Source: Humibacillus xanthopallidus (GTDB lineage: Bacteria > Actinomycetota > Actinomycetes > Actinomycetales > Dermatophilaceae). From it: 64,000 nucleotides of DNA. The notes under the pieces are model-generated. The model searched no databases. It was not told where the DNA came from and saw nothing but the letters and a program-made list of their open reading frames with translations. The position numbers were made by a program, and so were the translations under genes. The DNA is taken from contig NZ_VFPM01000005.1 of assembly GCF_006716675.1 (NCBI RefSeq), forward strand, positions 1 to 64,000. Reading direction: 5' to 3'. Below, piece after piece: positions 45,097-56,097 of the stretch. Every line of letters starts with the position of its first letter. The stretch's first letter is position 1.

Positions 45097-45645
45097 TTGG
45101 CTGATCCGCTGCTGCAGGCCGCAAAGCGTGCGCGCGGAAGCCCCCGGGTTTTCGAGGCACCGTTCCCAGGCATCGTCGATGCGAGCTCGGATCTCGCTGC
45201 GGAGGTTCGCGTAAGGCGAGGGGTGCTGCACGTCGAGGTGTGGCGCTCGGTCAGCGCCGGTGGCGCCTTGAAGACGCGGAAGTCTCGACGGACGCTCGCA
45301 GTCTCGGGATACGTCGTCGCTGTGCTCAGACGGCATCGTCAGAACCAAGCCGTGTGGTGTGAGCGAGCGGGGGCGCGGTGGGAGGACCACGACCTTACGT
45401 TTCCGTCGAGATTCGGAATCGAGCAGGACGCACACAACGTACGGCGAATGTTCCGGGACGCGCTCAAGTTTGGTGCCGGGACTGACGTCACGCGCTGGAG
45501 GCCGTACGAACTGCGCACTCGTTCGTGTCGATCCTCTCCGAGCGCAGGCTTGTTACTGAGAAGATCTTGCGCCTCATGGGCCACGCCGGGGACGGTGGTC
45601 ACCGACACGGTCTATCGGCACGAGCTGCGGCCCGTGCCAGCGTGA
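45097..45645 (+). pseudogene. tyrosine recombinase (integrase) C-terminal remnant
   Basis: The conserved part starts at about 45205: VLHVEVWRSVSAGGALKTRKSRRTL, followed by VVAVLRRHRQNQ and NVRRMFRDALKFGAG. The RHxxR region RWRPYELR-HSFVSILSE needs one base inserted near 45515. GHAG-TVVTDTVYRHELRP, with the catalytic Tyr, needs one base deleted near 45590. The N-terminal half of the enzyme is missing. It ends 139 bases from the 3' end of tRNA-Ala, the usual attachment site of such integrases. This marks an old integrated island to its left. Confidence 0.8.
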
Positions 45646-45784
45646 TGGACGCCGTCTTTCCGGTTCTCAACACGAGCGCGAGGACGGCTATGACGACGCA
45701 ACGTAGTCAGGCATTTTGTCAGGATAGTCACTCATCCTGTGCAGAGCTTCACGCCGGCGTTGTGCGTTTGCCGGAGGTGAGATG

Positions 45785-45860
45785 TGGTGGAGCCAAGGGG
45801 ACTCGAACCCCTAACCCCCTGCTTGCAAAGCAGGTGCGCTACCAATTGCGCCATGGCCCC
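45785..45860 (-). tRNA. tRNA-Ala (TGC)
   Basis: On the minus strand: acceptor GGGGCCA with TGGCTCC, D arm GCGCAATTGGTAGCGC, and an anticodon loop that gives TGC (CTGCTTTGCAAGCAG). The T arm is AGGGGTTCGAGTCCCCT and CCA is encoded. Total 76 nt. Its 3' end faces the integrase remnant, making it the likely attachment site. Confidence 0.96.
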
Positions 45861-45898
45861 TCGGTGGTGCTGGGTGCTGCGACCCCGAGCGGATCGGC

Positions 45899-46111
45899 TC
45901 AGGAAGCAGCCGGTGCGTCATCGCCGGCGGCTGCTGCGTCGGCCGGGACGCTGGTCTGCGTCGCTGCCGGGGCGGCGGGTGCCACCGGGGCCTGCACGTC
46001 GTCGGTCGCTGCCGTCCAGAGGTCCTGCTCGGCCTGCTGCTGCTTGGCCTTGTTCCGCAGGAAGATCGCTCCGCCGACTGCTGCGCCGATGATGACGAGT
46101 CGCTTGAGCAT
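45899..46111 (-). CDS. DLW-39 family small protein
   Basis: The 70-residue protein starts MLKRLVIIGAAVGGAIFLRNK, a single N-terminal membrane helix, followed by AEQDLWTAATDD, the DLW motif that names the family, and an Ala/Pro-rich tail. These proteins of unknown role are encoded between tRNA-Ile and tRNA-Ala near gyrA in many actinobacteria, as here. AGGAGG precedes ATG 46111. Confidence 0.88.
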   Translation of the reverse strand: MLKRLVIIGAAVGGAIFLRNKAKQQQAEQDLWTAATDDVQAPVAPAAPAATQTSVPADAAAAGDDAPAAS

Positions 46112-46142
46112 GGATTCCTCCTGGTGCAGTGACGGTAGGTGA

Positions 46143-46219
46143 TGGTGGGCCTAGGAGGACTTGAACCTCCGACCTCTTCCTTATCAGGGAAGCGCTCTAA
46201 CCGTCTGAGCTATAGGCCC
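46143..46219 (-). tRNA. tRNA-Ile (GAT)
   Basis: On the minus strand: acceptor GGGCCTA with TAGGCCC, D arm AGCTCAGACGGTTAGAGCG, and anticodon loop CTGATAA (GAT). The T arm is GGAGGTTCAAGTCCTCC and CCA is encoded. Total 77 nt. Confidence 0.96.
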
Positions 46220-46380
46220 ATCGTCACCGTCGCGCGCCCGCCCGGACCAGCAGAATCCGACGACCGGACGCGAGGGGAAACGTTACCTGATGCCCCGACC
46301 CTCGCACAAAACGGCCCCCGCTGGTGGGCGTTCGGACCCAGCCGCCGCCAGATGTGGTGGGGCCGACAACCCCCAGACGG

Positions 46381-46414
46381 ACGTATGCCGGGTGGCGGGC
46401 CACCCGGCATACGT
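46381..46414. terminator. hairpin ending the gyrB-gyrA-DUF3566 transcription unit
   Basis: Perfect 15-bp arms (46381-46395 ACGTATGCCGGGTGG and 46400-46414) with loop CGGG lie 33 bases past the DUF3566 stop and before tRNA-Ile. Each arm contains one copy of the octamer GTATGCCG that is over-represented in the window. Confidence 0.8.
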
Positions 46415-46447
46415 GATCGCCCCGACAGGGCTGTGAGAGCTGGCTGC

Positions 46448-47181
46448 TCAGTCGTCGGTGAGCGTGAGCTGCACGCCTCCGACGAGGGCGGAGCAGATGT
46501 TGTAGAGGAAGGCCATGACCGTCGCGATGGCCGTCATGAGGATGACGTCGATGACGCCGATGACGATAGAAAGCGACACGACCCGGCCGAAGCCGACGTA
46601 GTCCTTGATCGAGAACGGGTCGGACGTCGTCGTCTGGAGCGACTGGAGCACGCCCTCGATGTCGCTGAAGACGTTCATCGTCGACAGGATCATCCACAGG
46701 ACCGCCGTGAGGATGACGCCGGCGATGCCGAGCGCGACCGACAGCAGGAAGCTCATCTTCATCACCGACCACGGGTCCATACGGGCGACGGCCAGACGGA
46801 CCCGGCGCGGGCCCTTGGCCTTGCGCGCGGCGGGCCGGGCAGCCGCTGCTGCGGGGGCGACCTTCTTCGTCGGGGCCGTCTGCGTCGTCACGGCACCACG
46901 GGTGAGCGGCGTGCCGCCGGTGTCGGCTCCCGAGGTGTTCGGCGCCGAGGCGCCCGAGCCCACGGCCGCCTGCGAGCCCGAGTCGAAGCTCGCGCCGTTG
47001 CTGCCGTAGTAGGTCGTCGAGCTGCCCGCCGAGCCGCCGGACCTGTTGGATCCGCTGCTCGACGAGGTGCTCACGGCCTGCGTGGAGGCGGAGCTGCTCG
47101 ACGAGCCGCTGCTCGTGATGGGGCCCGTCGGGTCAGATCCCCACTGGGTCTTCCCGAGTGACCCGCCCTCGCTGGTCGTGC

Positions 47182-47185
<4 letters not shown>
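46448..47185 (-). CDS. DUF3566 domain membrane protein
   Basis: The 245-residue protein has a Ser/Gly/Thr-rich disordered first half (to about 110), a basic stretch (ARKAKGPRRVRL) and the DUF3566 domain. That domain has two membrane helices (FLLSVALGIAGVILTAVLWMIL and VVSLSIVIGVIDVILMTAIATVMAFLYNI) around a central region. It always follows gyrA in actinobacteria and its role is unknown. The start overlaps the gyrA stop by 4 bases (ATGA), so it is co-translated. Confidence 0.9.
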
Positions 47186-49944
<2,759 letters not shown>

Positions 49945-50010
49945 GTCAGTCCCTTAGTCTCTCAGTCAGATTCAGTGCAGTGCAGTGCCACGCAGGAGGT
50001 ATGCCGTCTC

Positions 50011-50086
50011 CGTCGAGTGCTCACTTCCTGACCGTCCCAGCGGGGCTGGCGGGCCCTGCAAAGGGTCAGGAAGTGAGCACTCGACG
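50011..50086. terminator. long inverted repeat between gyrB and gyrA
   Basis: Two perfect 23-bp arms (50011-50033 and 50064-50086, outer end CGTCGAGTGC) enclose 30 bases. The repeat begins 3 bases past the gyrB stop codon and lies 67 bases upstream of gyrA. It could terminate or attenuate transcription from gyrB into gyrA, or be an mRNA-stability structure. The arms are longer than typical terminators. Confidence 0.6.
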
Positions 50087-50088
50087 GG

Positions 50089-52248
50089 TCAGATGTCGAG
50101 GAAGCGCACGTCGCGGGCGTTCTTCTGGATGAAGCTGCGCCGGGACTCGACGTCCTCGCCCATGAGGACGGCGAAGACCTCGTCGGACTTCGCGGCGTCC
50201 TCGAGGGTGACCTGGAGGAGGGTGCGCGTCTTGACGTCCATCGTCGTCTCACCGAGCTCGGCGTAGTTCATCTCGCCGAGGCCCTTGTAGCGCTGGACCG
50301 GGTTGTCCTTGGGCAGGCGCCAGCCCTTGCCCTCGCCGATCTGCTGGAGCCCGTCACGCTCGCGGTCGCTGTAGGCGAACTGGTGCGGCGCGTTGCTCCA
50401 GCGCAGGCGGTAGAGCGGCGGCTGGGCGAGGTAGACGTAGCCGGCCTCGATGAGCGGACGCATGAAGCGGAAGAGCAGCGTCAGCAGGAGGGTGCGGATG
50501 TGCATGCCGTCGACGTCGGCATCGGCCATGAGCACGATCTTGTGATAGCGCGCCTTGTCGATGTCGAAGTCCTCGCCGATGCCGGTGCCGAAGGCGGAGA
50601 TGAGCGCCTGGACCTCGTTGTTGGCGAGGATCTTGTCGATGCGCGCCTTCTCGACGTTGAGGATCTTGCCGCGGATGGGGAGGATCGCCTGGGTGTGCGG
50701 GTTGCGGGCCTGGGTGGCCGAGCCGCCGGCGCTGTCGCCCTCGACGATGAAGACCTCGGAGATGCGGGGGTCCTTGCTCTGGCAGTCCTTGAGCTTGCCC
50801 GGAAGGCCGCCCGACTCGAGCAGGCCCTTGCGGCGCGTGGCCTCGCGGGCCTTGCGGGCGGCCATGCGCGCGGCGGCCGCCTGGACCGACTTGCGCACGA
50901 TGTCCTTGCCCTCGTTGGGGTGCGCGCCGAGCCAGTGGCCGAACTCGTCGGTCATGGCGCGCTGGACGAAGCCCTTGACCTCGGAGTTGCCGAGCTTGGT
51001 CTTGGTCTGGCCCTCGAACTGCGGCTCGGCGAGCTTGACCGAGATGACCGCGGTGAGGCCCTCGCGCACGTCGTCGCCGGTGAGGTTCTCGTCCTTGTCC
51101 TTGAGGAGGTTCTGGCGGCGGGCGAAGTCATTGATGAGCTTGGTCATCGCCGCGCGGAAGCCCTCCTCGTGCGTGCCGCCCTCGTGGGTGTTGATCGCGT
51201 TGGCGTAGGTGTGGACCGACTCGCTGTAGGCGTTGGTCCACTGCATCGCGAGCTCGAGGCTGAGGGAGCGCTCGGTGTCCTCGACCTCGATCGAGATGAC
51301 CTCGGGGTGCACGGGCTCGCTGCGCTTGCTGCTGTTGAGGTGGTTGACGTAGTCGACGAGGCCGTTGTCGTAGCGGTAGCTGACCTTCTTGGCCGTCACC
51401 CTCTTCTTCTCACCGGAGGTCGCGGCGGCAGCGACCGACTCGTCGGCCTCGTCGTCCTGCTCGACCTCGGTGATCTCGTTGTCGATGTCGTCGAGGTCGA
51501 CGTCGTCATCGCCCACCTCGGGCCGCTCGACGCGCTCGTCGACGAGGTTGATCGTCAGGCCCTTGTTGAGGAAGGCCATCTGCTGCATGCGGGCCCGGAT
51601 CGTCTCGAAGTCGTAGTCGACCGTCTCGAAGATCTCGTCGTTGGCCCAGAAGGTGATCGTCGTGCCGGTCTCCTCGGTCGCCTCCATCTGCTCGAGGGGA
51701 CCGTCGGGCACGCCGTGGGTGAAGCTCATGCGGAAGACGTGGCCCTTCTGGCGCACGGCTGCCTTGAGGCGCGTCGAGAGGGCGTTGACGACAGAGCTGC
51801 CGACGCCGTGCAGGCCACCGGAGACCTTGTAGCCGCCGCCGCCGAACTTGCCGCCGGCGTGCAGCTGCGTGAGGACGAGCTCGACGGCACTGATCTTCTC
51901 GATCGGGTGGATGTCGGTGGGGATGCCGCGGCCGTTGTCGCGCACCCGGACGCCGCCGTCGGCGAGGAGGGTGACATCGATCGTGTCGGCATAGCCGGCG
52001 AGCGACTCGTCGACGGCGTTGTCGACGATCTCGTAGACGAGGTGGTGCAGACCGCGGGGGCCGGTCGACCCGATGTACATGCCTGGACGCTTGCGCACGG
52101 CCTCGAGACCCTCGAGCACGGTGATCGCGCTCGCGTCGTAGTCGACACCGTTGGGGCGCACGTCGGGCGCCGTGGCGTCGACAGGTGGGAGACTCGGGGG
52201 CAGGCTGTGGTCGGGCATCTGGTCGGGCGTCTGATCGGCCTCGGACAC
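50089..52248 (-). CDS. gyrB: DNA gyrase subunit B
   Basis: The 719-residue ATPase subunit has the GHKL domain (EIVDNAVDES, VRDNGRGIP, GGLHGVGSSVVNAL). A lysine/acid-rich insert (about residues 230-285) is common in actinobacterial GyrB. The TOPRIM part follows (VEGDSAGGSATQ and ADADVDGMHI). The C-terminal end is FIQKNARDVRFLDI. GTG 52248 (VSEADQ) has GAGGAGAAA 4 bases upstream; open frame further up has no family content. Confidence 0.97.
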   Translation of the reverse strand: MSEADQTPDQMPDHSLPPSLPPVDATAPDVRPNGVDYDASAITVLEGLEAVRKRPGMYIGSTGPRGLHHLVYEIVDNAVDESLAGYADTIDVTLLADGGVRVRDNGRGIPTDIHPIEKISAVELVLTQLHAGGKFGGGGYKVSGGLHGVGSSVVNALSTRLKAAVRQKGHVFRMSFTHGVPDGPLEQMEATEETGTTITFWANDEIFETVDYDFETIRARMQQMAFLNKGLTINLVDERVERPEVGDDDVDLDDIDNEITEVEQDDEADESVAAAATSGEKKRVTAKKVSYRYDNGLVDYVNHLNSSKRSEPVHPEVISIEVEDTERSLSLELAMQWTNAYSESVHTYANAINTHEGGTHEEGFRAAMTKLINDFARRQNLLKDKDENLTGDDVREGLTAVISVKLAEPQFEGQTKTKLGNSEVKGFVQRAMTDEFGHWLGAHPNEGKDIVRKSVQAAAARMAARKAREATRRKGLLESGGLPGKLKDCQSKDPRISEVFIVEGDSAGGSATQARNPHTQAILPIRGKILNVEKARIDKILANNEVQALISAFGTGIGEDFDIDKARYHKIVLMADADVDGMHIRTLLLTLLFRFMRPLIEAGYVYLAQPPLYRLRWSNAPHQFAYSDRERDGLQQIGEGKGWRLPKDNPVQRYKGLGEMNYAELGETTMDVKTRTLLQVTLEDAAKSDEVFAVLMGEDVESRRSFIQKNARDVRFLDI

Positions 52249-52572
52249 GTTTCTCCTCGGTTGTGCACGGCAGGCCCGGGCGCGTCGGCCCGGGCATGCG
52301 GTCGCCCGCAGTGGCGACACATGGACGGCTCGAGCGAGATGACGACACGCTCGAGCCGAGTCCCTGTCATTCTAACGGTCTGCGCACCCCTGACGTGCCT
52401 CCTGACGCACAGGAGAGCCACTTTCCGGCCCCGAAACCCTCGGATCCGAGGGGAGGATCACGAATGGGGGCGTCGGCGCCCCTCCGGCGCTTCCTCGGAT
52501 CCGCCCCGTCCCCGGTGCTCCGGGGCCTCCGAGCGAGGTGGAAGCCGGACCCGGAGGCGATGGCGGCGGGTC
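52249..52572. promoter_or_regulatory. gyrB leader and promoter region; end of the M4 protease gene
   Basis: On the minus strand TAGAAT (52374-52369) is a good -10; no strong -35 is evident. Just downstream lies a perfect 11-bp hairpin (52326-52336 with 52348-52358, arms CGGCTCGAGCG) in the 5' leader. It could affect mRNA stability or attenuation. Further right, a 16-bp palindrome CCCTCGGATCCGAGGG and a GGGGGCG/CGCCCC hairpin near 52466-52482 probably terminate the protease gene. Confidence 0.5.
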
Positions 52573-54090
52573 TCAGTCGGTGCGCAGCGTGCGCTCGAAG
52601 AGGGAGTGGATCGCCTCGGGCAGGTGCGGCTCCTGGAGCGTGACGTCGCACCCGGCCTCGTCGCAGACGACGGAGTAGATGTAGGCGTCGGGATGGGTGC
52701 GCTCGGTCGAGGCGGCGATGCGCTGCAGCGTCGGGGCCGAGAGCAGGTGCTGCCAGTCCTTCGCGTCGCGCTCAGGGAGCTCGTGCAGGGCCAGCCGGCG
52801 CTCACGGACGAGGCCCGCGAAGCCCCCGGTGCGCCGGAGCACGACGTGGGCGTCGACGCTCGGCCCCTCGTTCGTGGGTTCCTCACCCCGGGGTCGGCCC
52901 TTGCCGGGTGCCTCGCCACCCGGCGCCTCACCGCTGGATGCCCCGCTGCCGTCGCCGGCCTGTCCGGAGCCACCGGCGCCCGGCGCGGGCGGTGTGGTGC
53001 TGGGCTCCAGCACACCGACCTGCTCCCAGGCCGACCGGACCGCGACCTGCTGCGACGAGCCCTCGCCGTGGGCACGGCCGGCGGCCGCCGCCGTGAGACC
53101 GGCAAAGGTGGCGAAGTCGCAGTCGGCCCTGATGCCGTCACCCGACAGGACGGCATACCAGATGGCGCCGGGCGCCTCCCACGCGTTGCCGCCGATCGCG
53201 AGCGCGGCGAGCACGAAGGCGCGGTTGGGGATGCCGGAGTTGATGTGGACGCCGCCGTTGTCGTCGCGGGTCTCGACGTAGTCGTCCATGTGGGCGGGCT
53301 GGGGGTCGGTGCCGAGGCGCGGGTCGTCGTAGGCGGTGCCGGGGTTGCGCATGTCGCGAAGGGCGCGACCCGCCACCGATGGGTTGAGCAGCTCGGCGCC
53401 GACGAGCCAGTCGGCCTGCTCGGCGCTCTGCCCGAGGCTGTGCTGCTTGACGAGCACGCCGAAGACGTCGGAGATCGACTCGTTGAGCGCCCCCGACTGC
53501 CCCTGGTAGAGCAGACCGGCCGTGTGCTCGGTGACGCCGTGCGCGAGCTCGTGCCCGATGACGTCGAGACTCTTCGTGAAGCGCTCGAAGATGACGCCGT
53601 CACCGTCACCGAAGACCATCTGCGAGCCGTCCCAGAAGGCGTTGTCGTAGTTGCGGCCGTAGTGGACGGTGGCGAGCAGCGGCATGCCCTTGCCGTCGAG
53701 GGAGTCGCGGTCGTAGGCCTGCGACCACAGCTGCCACGTGGCGCCGAGACCGTCGTAGGCCTCGGTGACCGCGATGTCGCCCGTCGGCGGCCGGCCCTCG
53801 GTGCGCACGGTCGTGCCCGGGAGCTGCTGGGAGCCCTTGGCGTCGGAGATCGTGCGGTGCGGACCCGTGCCGTGGGCACCGGGAGCCCCGTCTCCGACGT
53901 CGTCGCGGCGGGGTGCCCGGGTGCGGGTCGGCCGCGCCGTGGGCGTGCGGCGCGAGGCCCGCAGCTCGGCGTCGTGCTCGAGCGACTCCTGGGCCCGCCG
54001 TGCGACCAGGGGCTCGTCGCTCTGGGCCAGCGCCTCGAGCATGTAGGGCGGGATGATGGCGGGCCAGCGCGGTGCGGTCGATCGGGTCAT
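52573..54090 (-). CDS. M4 (protealysin-like) metalloprotease with C-terminal emfourin-like domain
   Basis: The 505-residue protein has a short protealysin-type propeptide (IIPPYMLEALAQ) and no signal peptide. The M4 catalytic domain shows HELAHGVTEHT (two zinc His), the Glu ligand in ALNESISDVFG and the acid-base His in GVHINSGIPN. A Gly/Pro/Ser-rich linker (about 355-400) follows, then about 100 residues beginning VVLRRTGGFAGLVRERRLAL. This resembles emfourin, the small inhibitor of protealysin-like proteases. A fused inhibitor would restrain the enzyme. ATG 54090 is chosen; an in-frame GTG at 54120 would add 10 residues. Confidence 0.82.
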   Translation of the reverse strand: MTRSTAPRWPAIIPPYMLEALAQSDEPLVARRAQESLEHDAELRASRRTPTARPTRTRAPRRDDVGDGAPGAHGTGPHRTISDAKGSQQLPGTTVRTEGRPPTGDIAVTEAYDGLGATWQLWSQAYDRDSLDGKGMPLLATVHYGRNYDNAFWDGSQMVFGDGDGVIFERFTKSLDVIGHELAHGVTEHTAGLLYQGQSGALNESISDVFGVLVKQHSLGQSAEQADWLVGAELLNPSVAGRALRDMRNPGTAYDDPRLGTDPQPAHMDDYVETRDDNGGVHINSGIPNRAFVLAALAIGGNAWEAPGAIWYAVLSGDGIRADCDFATFAGLTAAAAGRAHGEGSSQQVAVRSAWEQVGVLEPSTTPPAPGAGGSGQAGDGSGASSGEAPGGEAPGKGRPRGEEPTNEGPSVDAHVVLRRTGGFAGLVRERRLALHELPERDAKDWQHLLSAPTLQRIAASTERTHPDAYIYSVVCDEAGCDVTLQEPHLPEAIHSLFERTLRTD

Positions 54091-54125
54091 GGACGACAGT
54101 CTGCGACGGAACACCGACACCCGCG

Positions 54126-54246
54126 CGATCGAAAGAGCAATCCGTCCCCTGGGTGCGGCCCCCTCACGGAGCCTGGAAGGGCGACGGATTGCTCTTTCGA
54201 TCGGGGTTTGGGCGATCGGGAGGGCGACGGATTGCTCTGTCGATCG
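54126..54246. repeat. inverted/direct repeat cluster between dciA and the M4 protease gene
   Basis: A 21-base arm (54126-54146, CGATCGAAAGAGCAATCC...) is matched perfectly by its reverse complement at 54183-54203 and again, with one mismatch, at 54226-54246. The two right arms are a direct repeat with a 43-base period. The set lies just beyond the dciA stop (54251) and before the protease start. It could be a terminator with alternative stems or a remnant of a small dispersed repeat. Confidence 0.8.
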
Positions 54247-54250
54247 GGGG

Positions 54251-54844
54251 TCAGCCGTAGGTGTCGCGGGGGCCGCGCGAGTCGGGGGAGCGGCGGGTGC
54301 CGCGGTTCCACGACGGCGCCGAGGGGCCGACGACGCGCAGCTCGGTGACCGCGCCGGCGCCGATCTCCTCCTCGACGCGGGCGAGCAGCGACGAGGCGAG
54401 CAGCCGGATCTGCGTGGCCCACGCGGTCGAGTCGGCCCGCACGGTGAGCACGCCGTCGGTGAAGCTCACCGGCTCGACGTGCGCGGCGATGTCGGCCCCG
54501 ACGATCTCGGGCCAGCGCCCCATGACCGAGCCGACGGCGACGTCGATCTTCCACCCGCGGTCGACGAGCAGCCGGTCGAGCTGGTCGCCGAGCAACGCGG
54601 GGTCGCGGCCGTCGCGCGCGCTGCCCGAGAGCGTGGCGCCGTCACCCTGGATGCGCCGGCGGCGCTTGGGCTTCATGCCCGGGCGCAGGCCCTTCTCGGC
54701 AGCGGCTGCCCGCGCGCGGGCGAGCGCGGAGGCCGCGGCGTCGGCGATGCGGGTGTCGGCATCGGTCGGCTCCGGCAGCGGGTCCGCACGTGAGTCCGGC
54801 GTTGCTGCCGGGGGTGAGTCCGGCGTGGGCGGGTCGTCACTCAT
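54251..54844 (-). CDS. DciA/DUF721 family protein
   Basis: The 197-residue protein has an acidic/Pro-rich start (DDPPTPDSPPAATP) and a helical Ala/Arg stretch. The DUF721 core is LGDQLDRLLVDRGWKIDVAVGSVMGRWPEIVGADIAAH, then TLTVRADSTAWATQIRLL (here VLTVRADSTAWATQIRLL). DUF721 proteins of the DciA family load or assist the replicative helicase in bacteria lacking DnaC. The start (ATG 54844) overlaps the recF stop by 8 bases, so both are co-translated. Confidence 0.88.
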   Translation of the reverse strand: MSDDPPTPDSPPAATPDSRADPLPEPTDADTRIADAAASALARARAAAAEKGLRPGMKPKRRRRIQGDGATLSGSARDGRDPALLGDQLDRLLVDRGWKIDVAVGSVMGRWPEIVGADIAAHVEPVSFTDGVLTVRADSTAWATQIRLLASSLLARVEEEIGAGAVTELRVVGPSAPSWNRGTRRSPDSRGPRDTYG

Positions 54845-56078
54845 CGGACCCGGCCTCGTCGAACGCGTCGTCCGGGGCAAGGACGTGGCCGAGCTCGACG
54901 ACGACGGTGCTGCCCTGCTCACGCAGGACCTCGGGCACGTCGGCGCCGACGGCGGCCGTGATGAGCACCTGCTCGCAGTCGCTGACGAGGGCGGCGAGCC
55001 GCTCGCGGCGCCCGGAGTCGAGCTCGGCGAAGACGTCGTCGAGCACGAGCACAGGGTCGTCGCCGAGGTCGCGCCGCAGGAGGCGGTATGCCGCCAGCTT
55101 GAGTCCCAGCGCGAAGCTCCACGACTCGCCGTGGCTGGCGTAGCCCTTCGCGGGCAGGTCGCCGAGCGAGAGCACGACGTCGTCACGGTGCGGTCCGACG
55201 AGCGAGATGCCGCGCTCGATCTCGTTGGACCGCACGGCGTCGAGCGTCTCGAGCATCGCGGTGCGCAGCTCGTCGATCTCGGGGACCTCGCCAGCCGCGA
55301 TGCGCGCGGCGAGGTCCTCGTGGAGCGAGCTGCGGTAGGTCGCCCGTGCGTTGGACGGCGCGGCGCTGACGGCGTCGTAGCAGTCGGCGAGGTCGGGCAC
55401 GAGGTCGCGCAGGAGCCGCAGCCGGGCATAGAGCAGGCTGGAGCCGACGGTCGAGAGGTGGTCGTTCCACACGTCGAGCGTGTGCAGCGCCGACTCGCGC
55501 GCCTCGTCGATCGGTGCCTCCCCGTCACGCGGCGGGCGGGGCTGGCGGCGGGATCCCTTGCGCAGCACGGGGGCTGCGGACTTCAGCAGTGCATTGCGCT
55601 GCTTGAGGATCTTGTCGTAGTCGGAGCGCACCCCGGACCAGCGCGGCTGGCGCTGCACGAGCAGCTCGTCGAGGAAGCGGCGTCGCTCGGACGGGTCGCC
55701 CTTGACGAGGGAGAGATCCTCGGGAGCGAAGAGCACCGTCCGCAGGGTGCCGAGCACGTCGCGCGGCCGTGACACGGGGGACCGCCCGAGGCGCGCCCGG
55801 TTGGCGCGGCCGGGCGTGATCTCGAGCTCGACCATCGTCTCGTGGTCGTCGCGCACGACGGCGCCGCGCACGATCGCCTGACTGGCACCGAAGCGCACGA
55901 GCGGCTGGTCGGTCGCCACCCGGTGCGACCCGAGGGTGGCGAGGTAGCCGATCGCCTCGACGAGGTTGGTCTTGCCCTGCCCGTTGAGCCCGACGAACGT
56001 CGTGACCCCCGGGCTCAACGCGAGCTCCGCGCTCGGATAGCTCCGGAAGTCCTTGAGGGTCAGGTGGCGGACGTGCAA
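54837..56078 (-). CDS. recF: RecF recombination/repair ATPase
   Basis: The 413-residue SMC-like ATPase starts VRHLTLKDFRSY and has Walker A GLNGQGKTNLVEAI, the signature region and Walker B LVLDDVFAELD. It loads RecA at gaps through RecOR. The frame opens at TTG 56078 (reads LHVRHL), where most RecF proteins start with MYVRHL; no ATG or GTG lies nearby upstream in frame with family content, so TTG is the likely start. It is part of the dnaN-gnd-recF-dciA set. Confidence 0.95.
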   Translation of the reverse strand: MHVRHLTLKDFRSYPSAELALSPGVTTFVGLNGQGKTNLVEAIGYLATLGSHRVATDQPLVRFGASQAIVRGAVVRDDHETMVELEITPGRANRARLGRSPVSRPRDVLGTLRTVLFAPEDLSLVKGDPSERRRFLDELLVQRQPRWSGVRSDYDKILKQRNALLKSAAPVLRKGSRRQPRPPRDGEAPIDEARESALHTLDVWNDHLSTVGSSLLYARLRLLRDLVPDLADCYDAVSAAPSNARATYRSSLHEDLAARIAAGEVPEIDELRTAMLETLDAVRSNEIERGISLVGPHRDDVVLSLGDLPAKGYASHGESWSFALGLKLAAYRLLRRDLGDDPVLVLDDVFAELDSGRRERLAALVSDCEQVLITAAVGADVPEVLREQGSTVVVELGHVLAPDDAFDEAGSDE

Positions 56079-56097
56079 GAAGGACCGGCGATCCTGG

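Noticed and set aside
44989..45435. Minus-strand open frame opposite the integrase remnant
   Set aside because: The plus strand carries clear tyrosine-recombinase blocks here; the minus frame has no recognisable motif.
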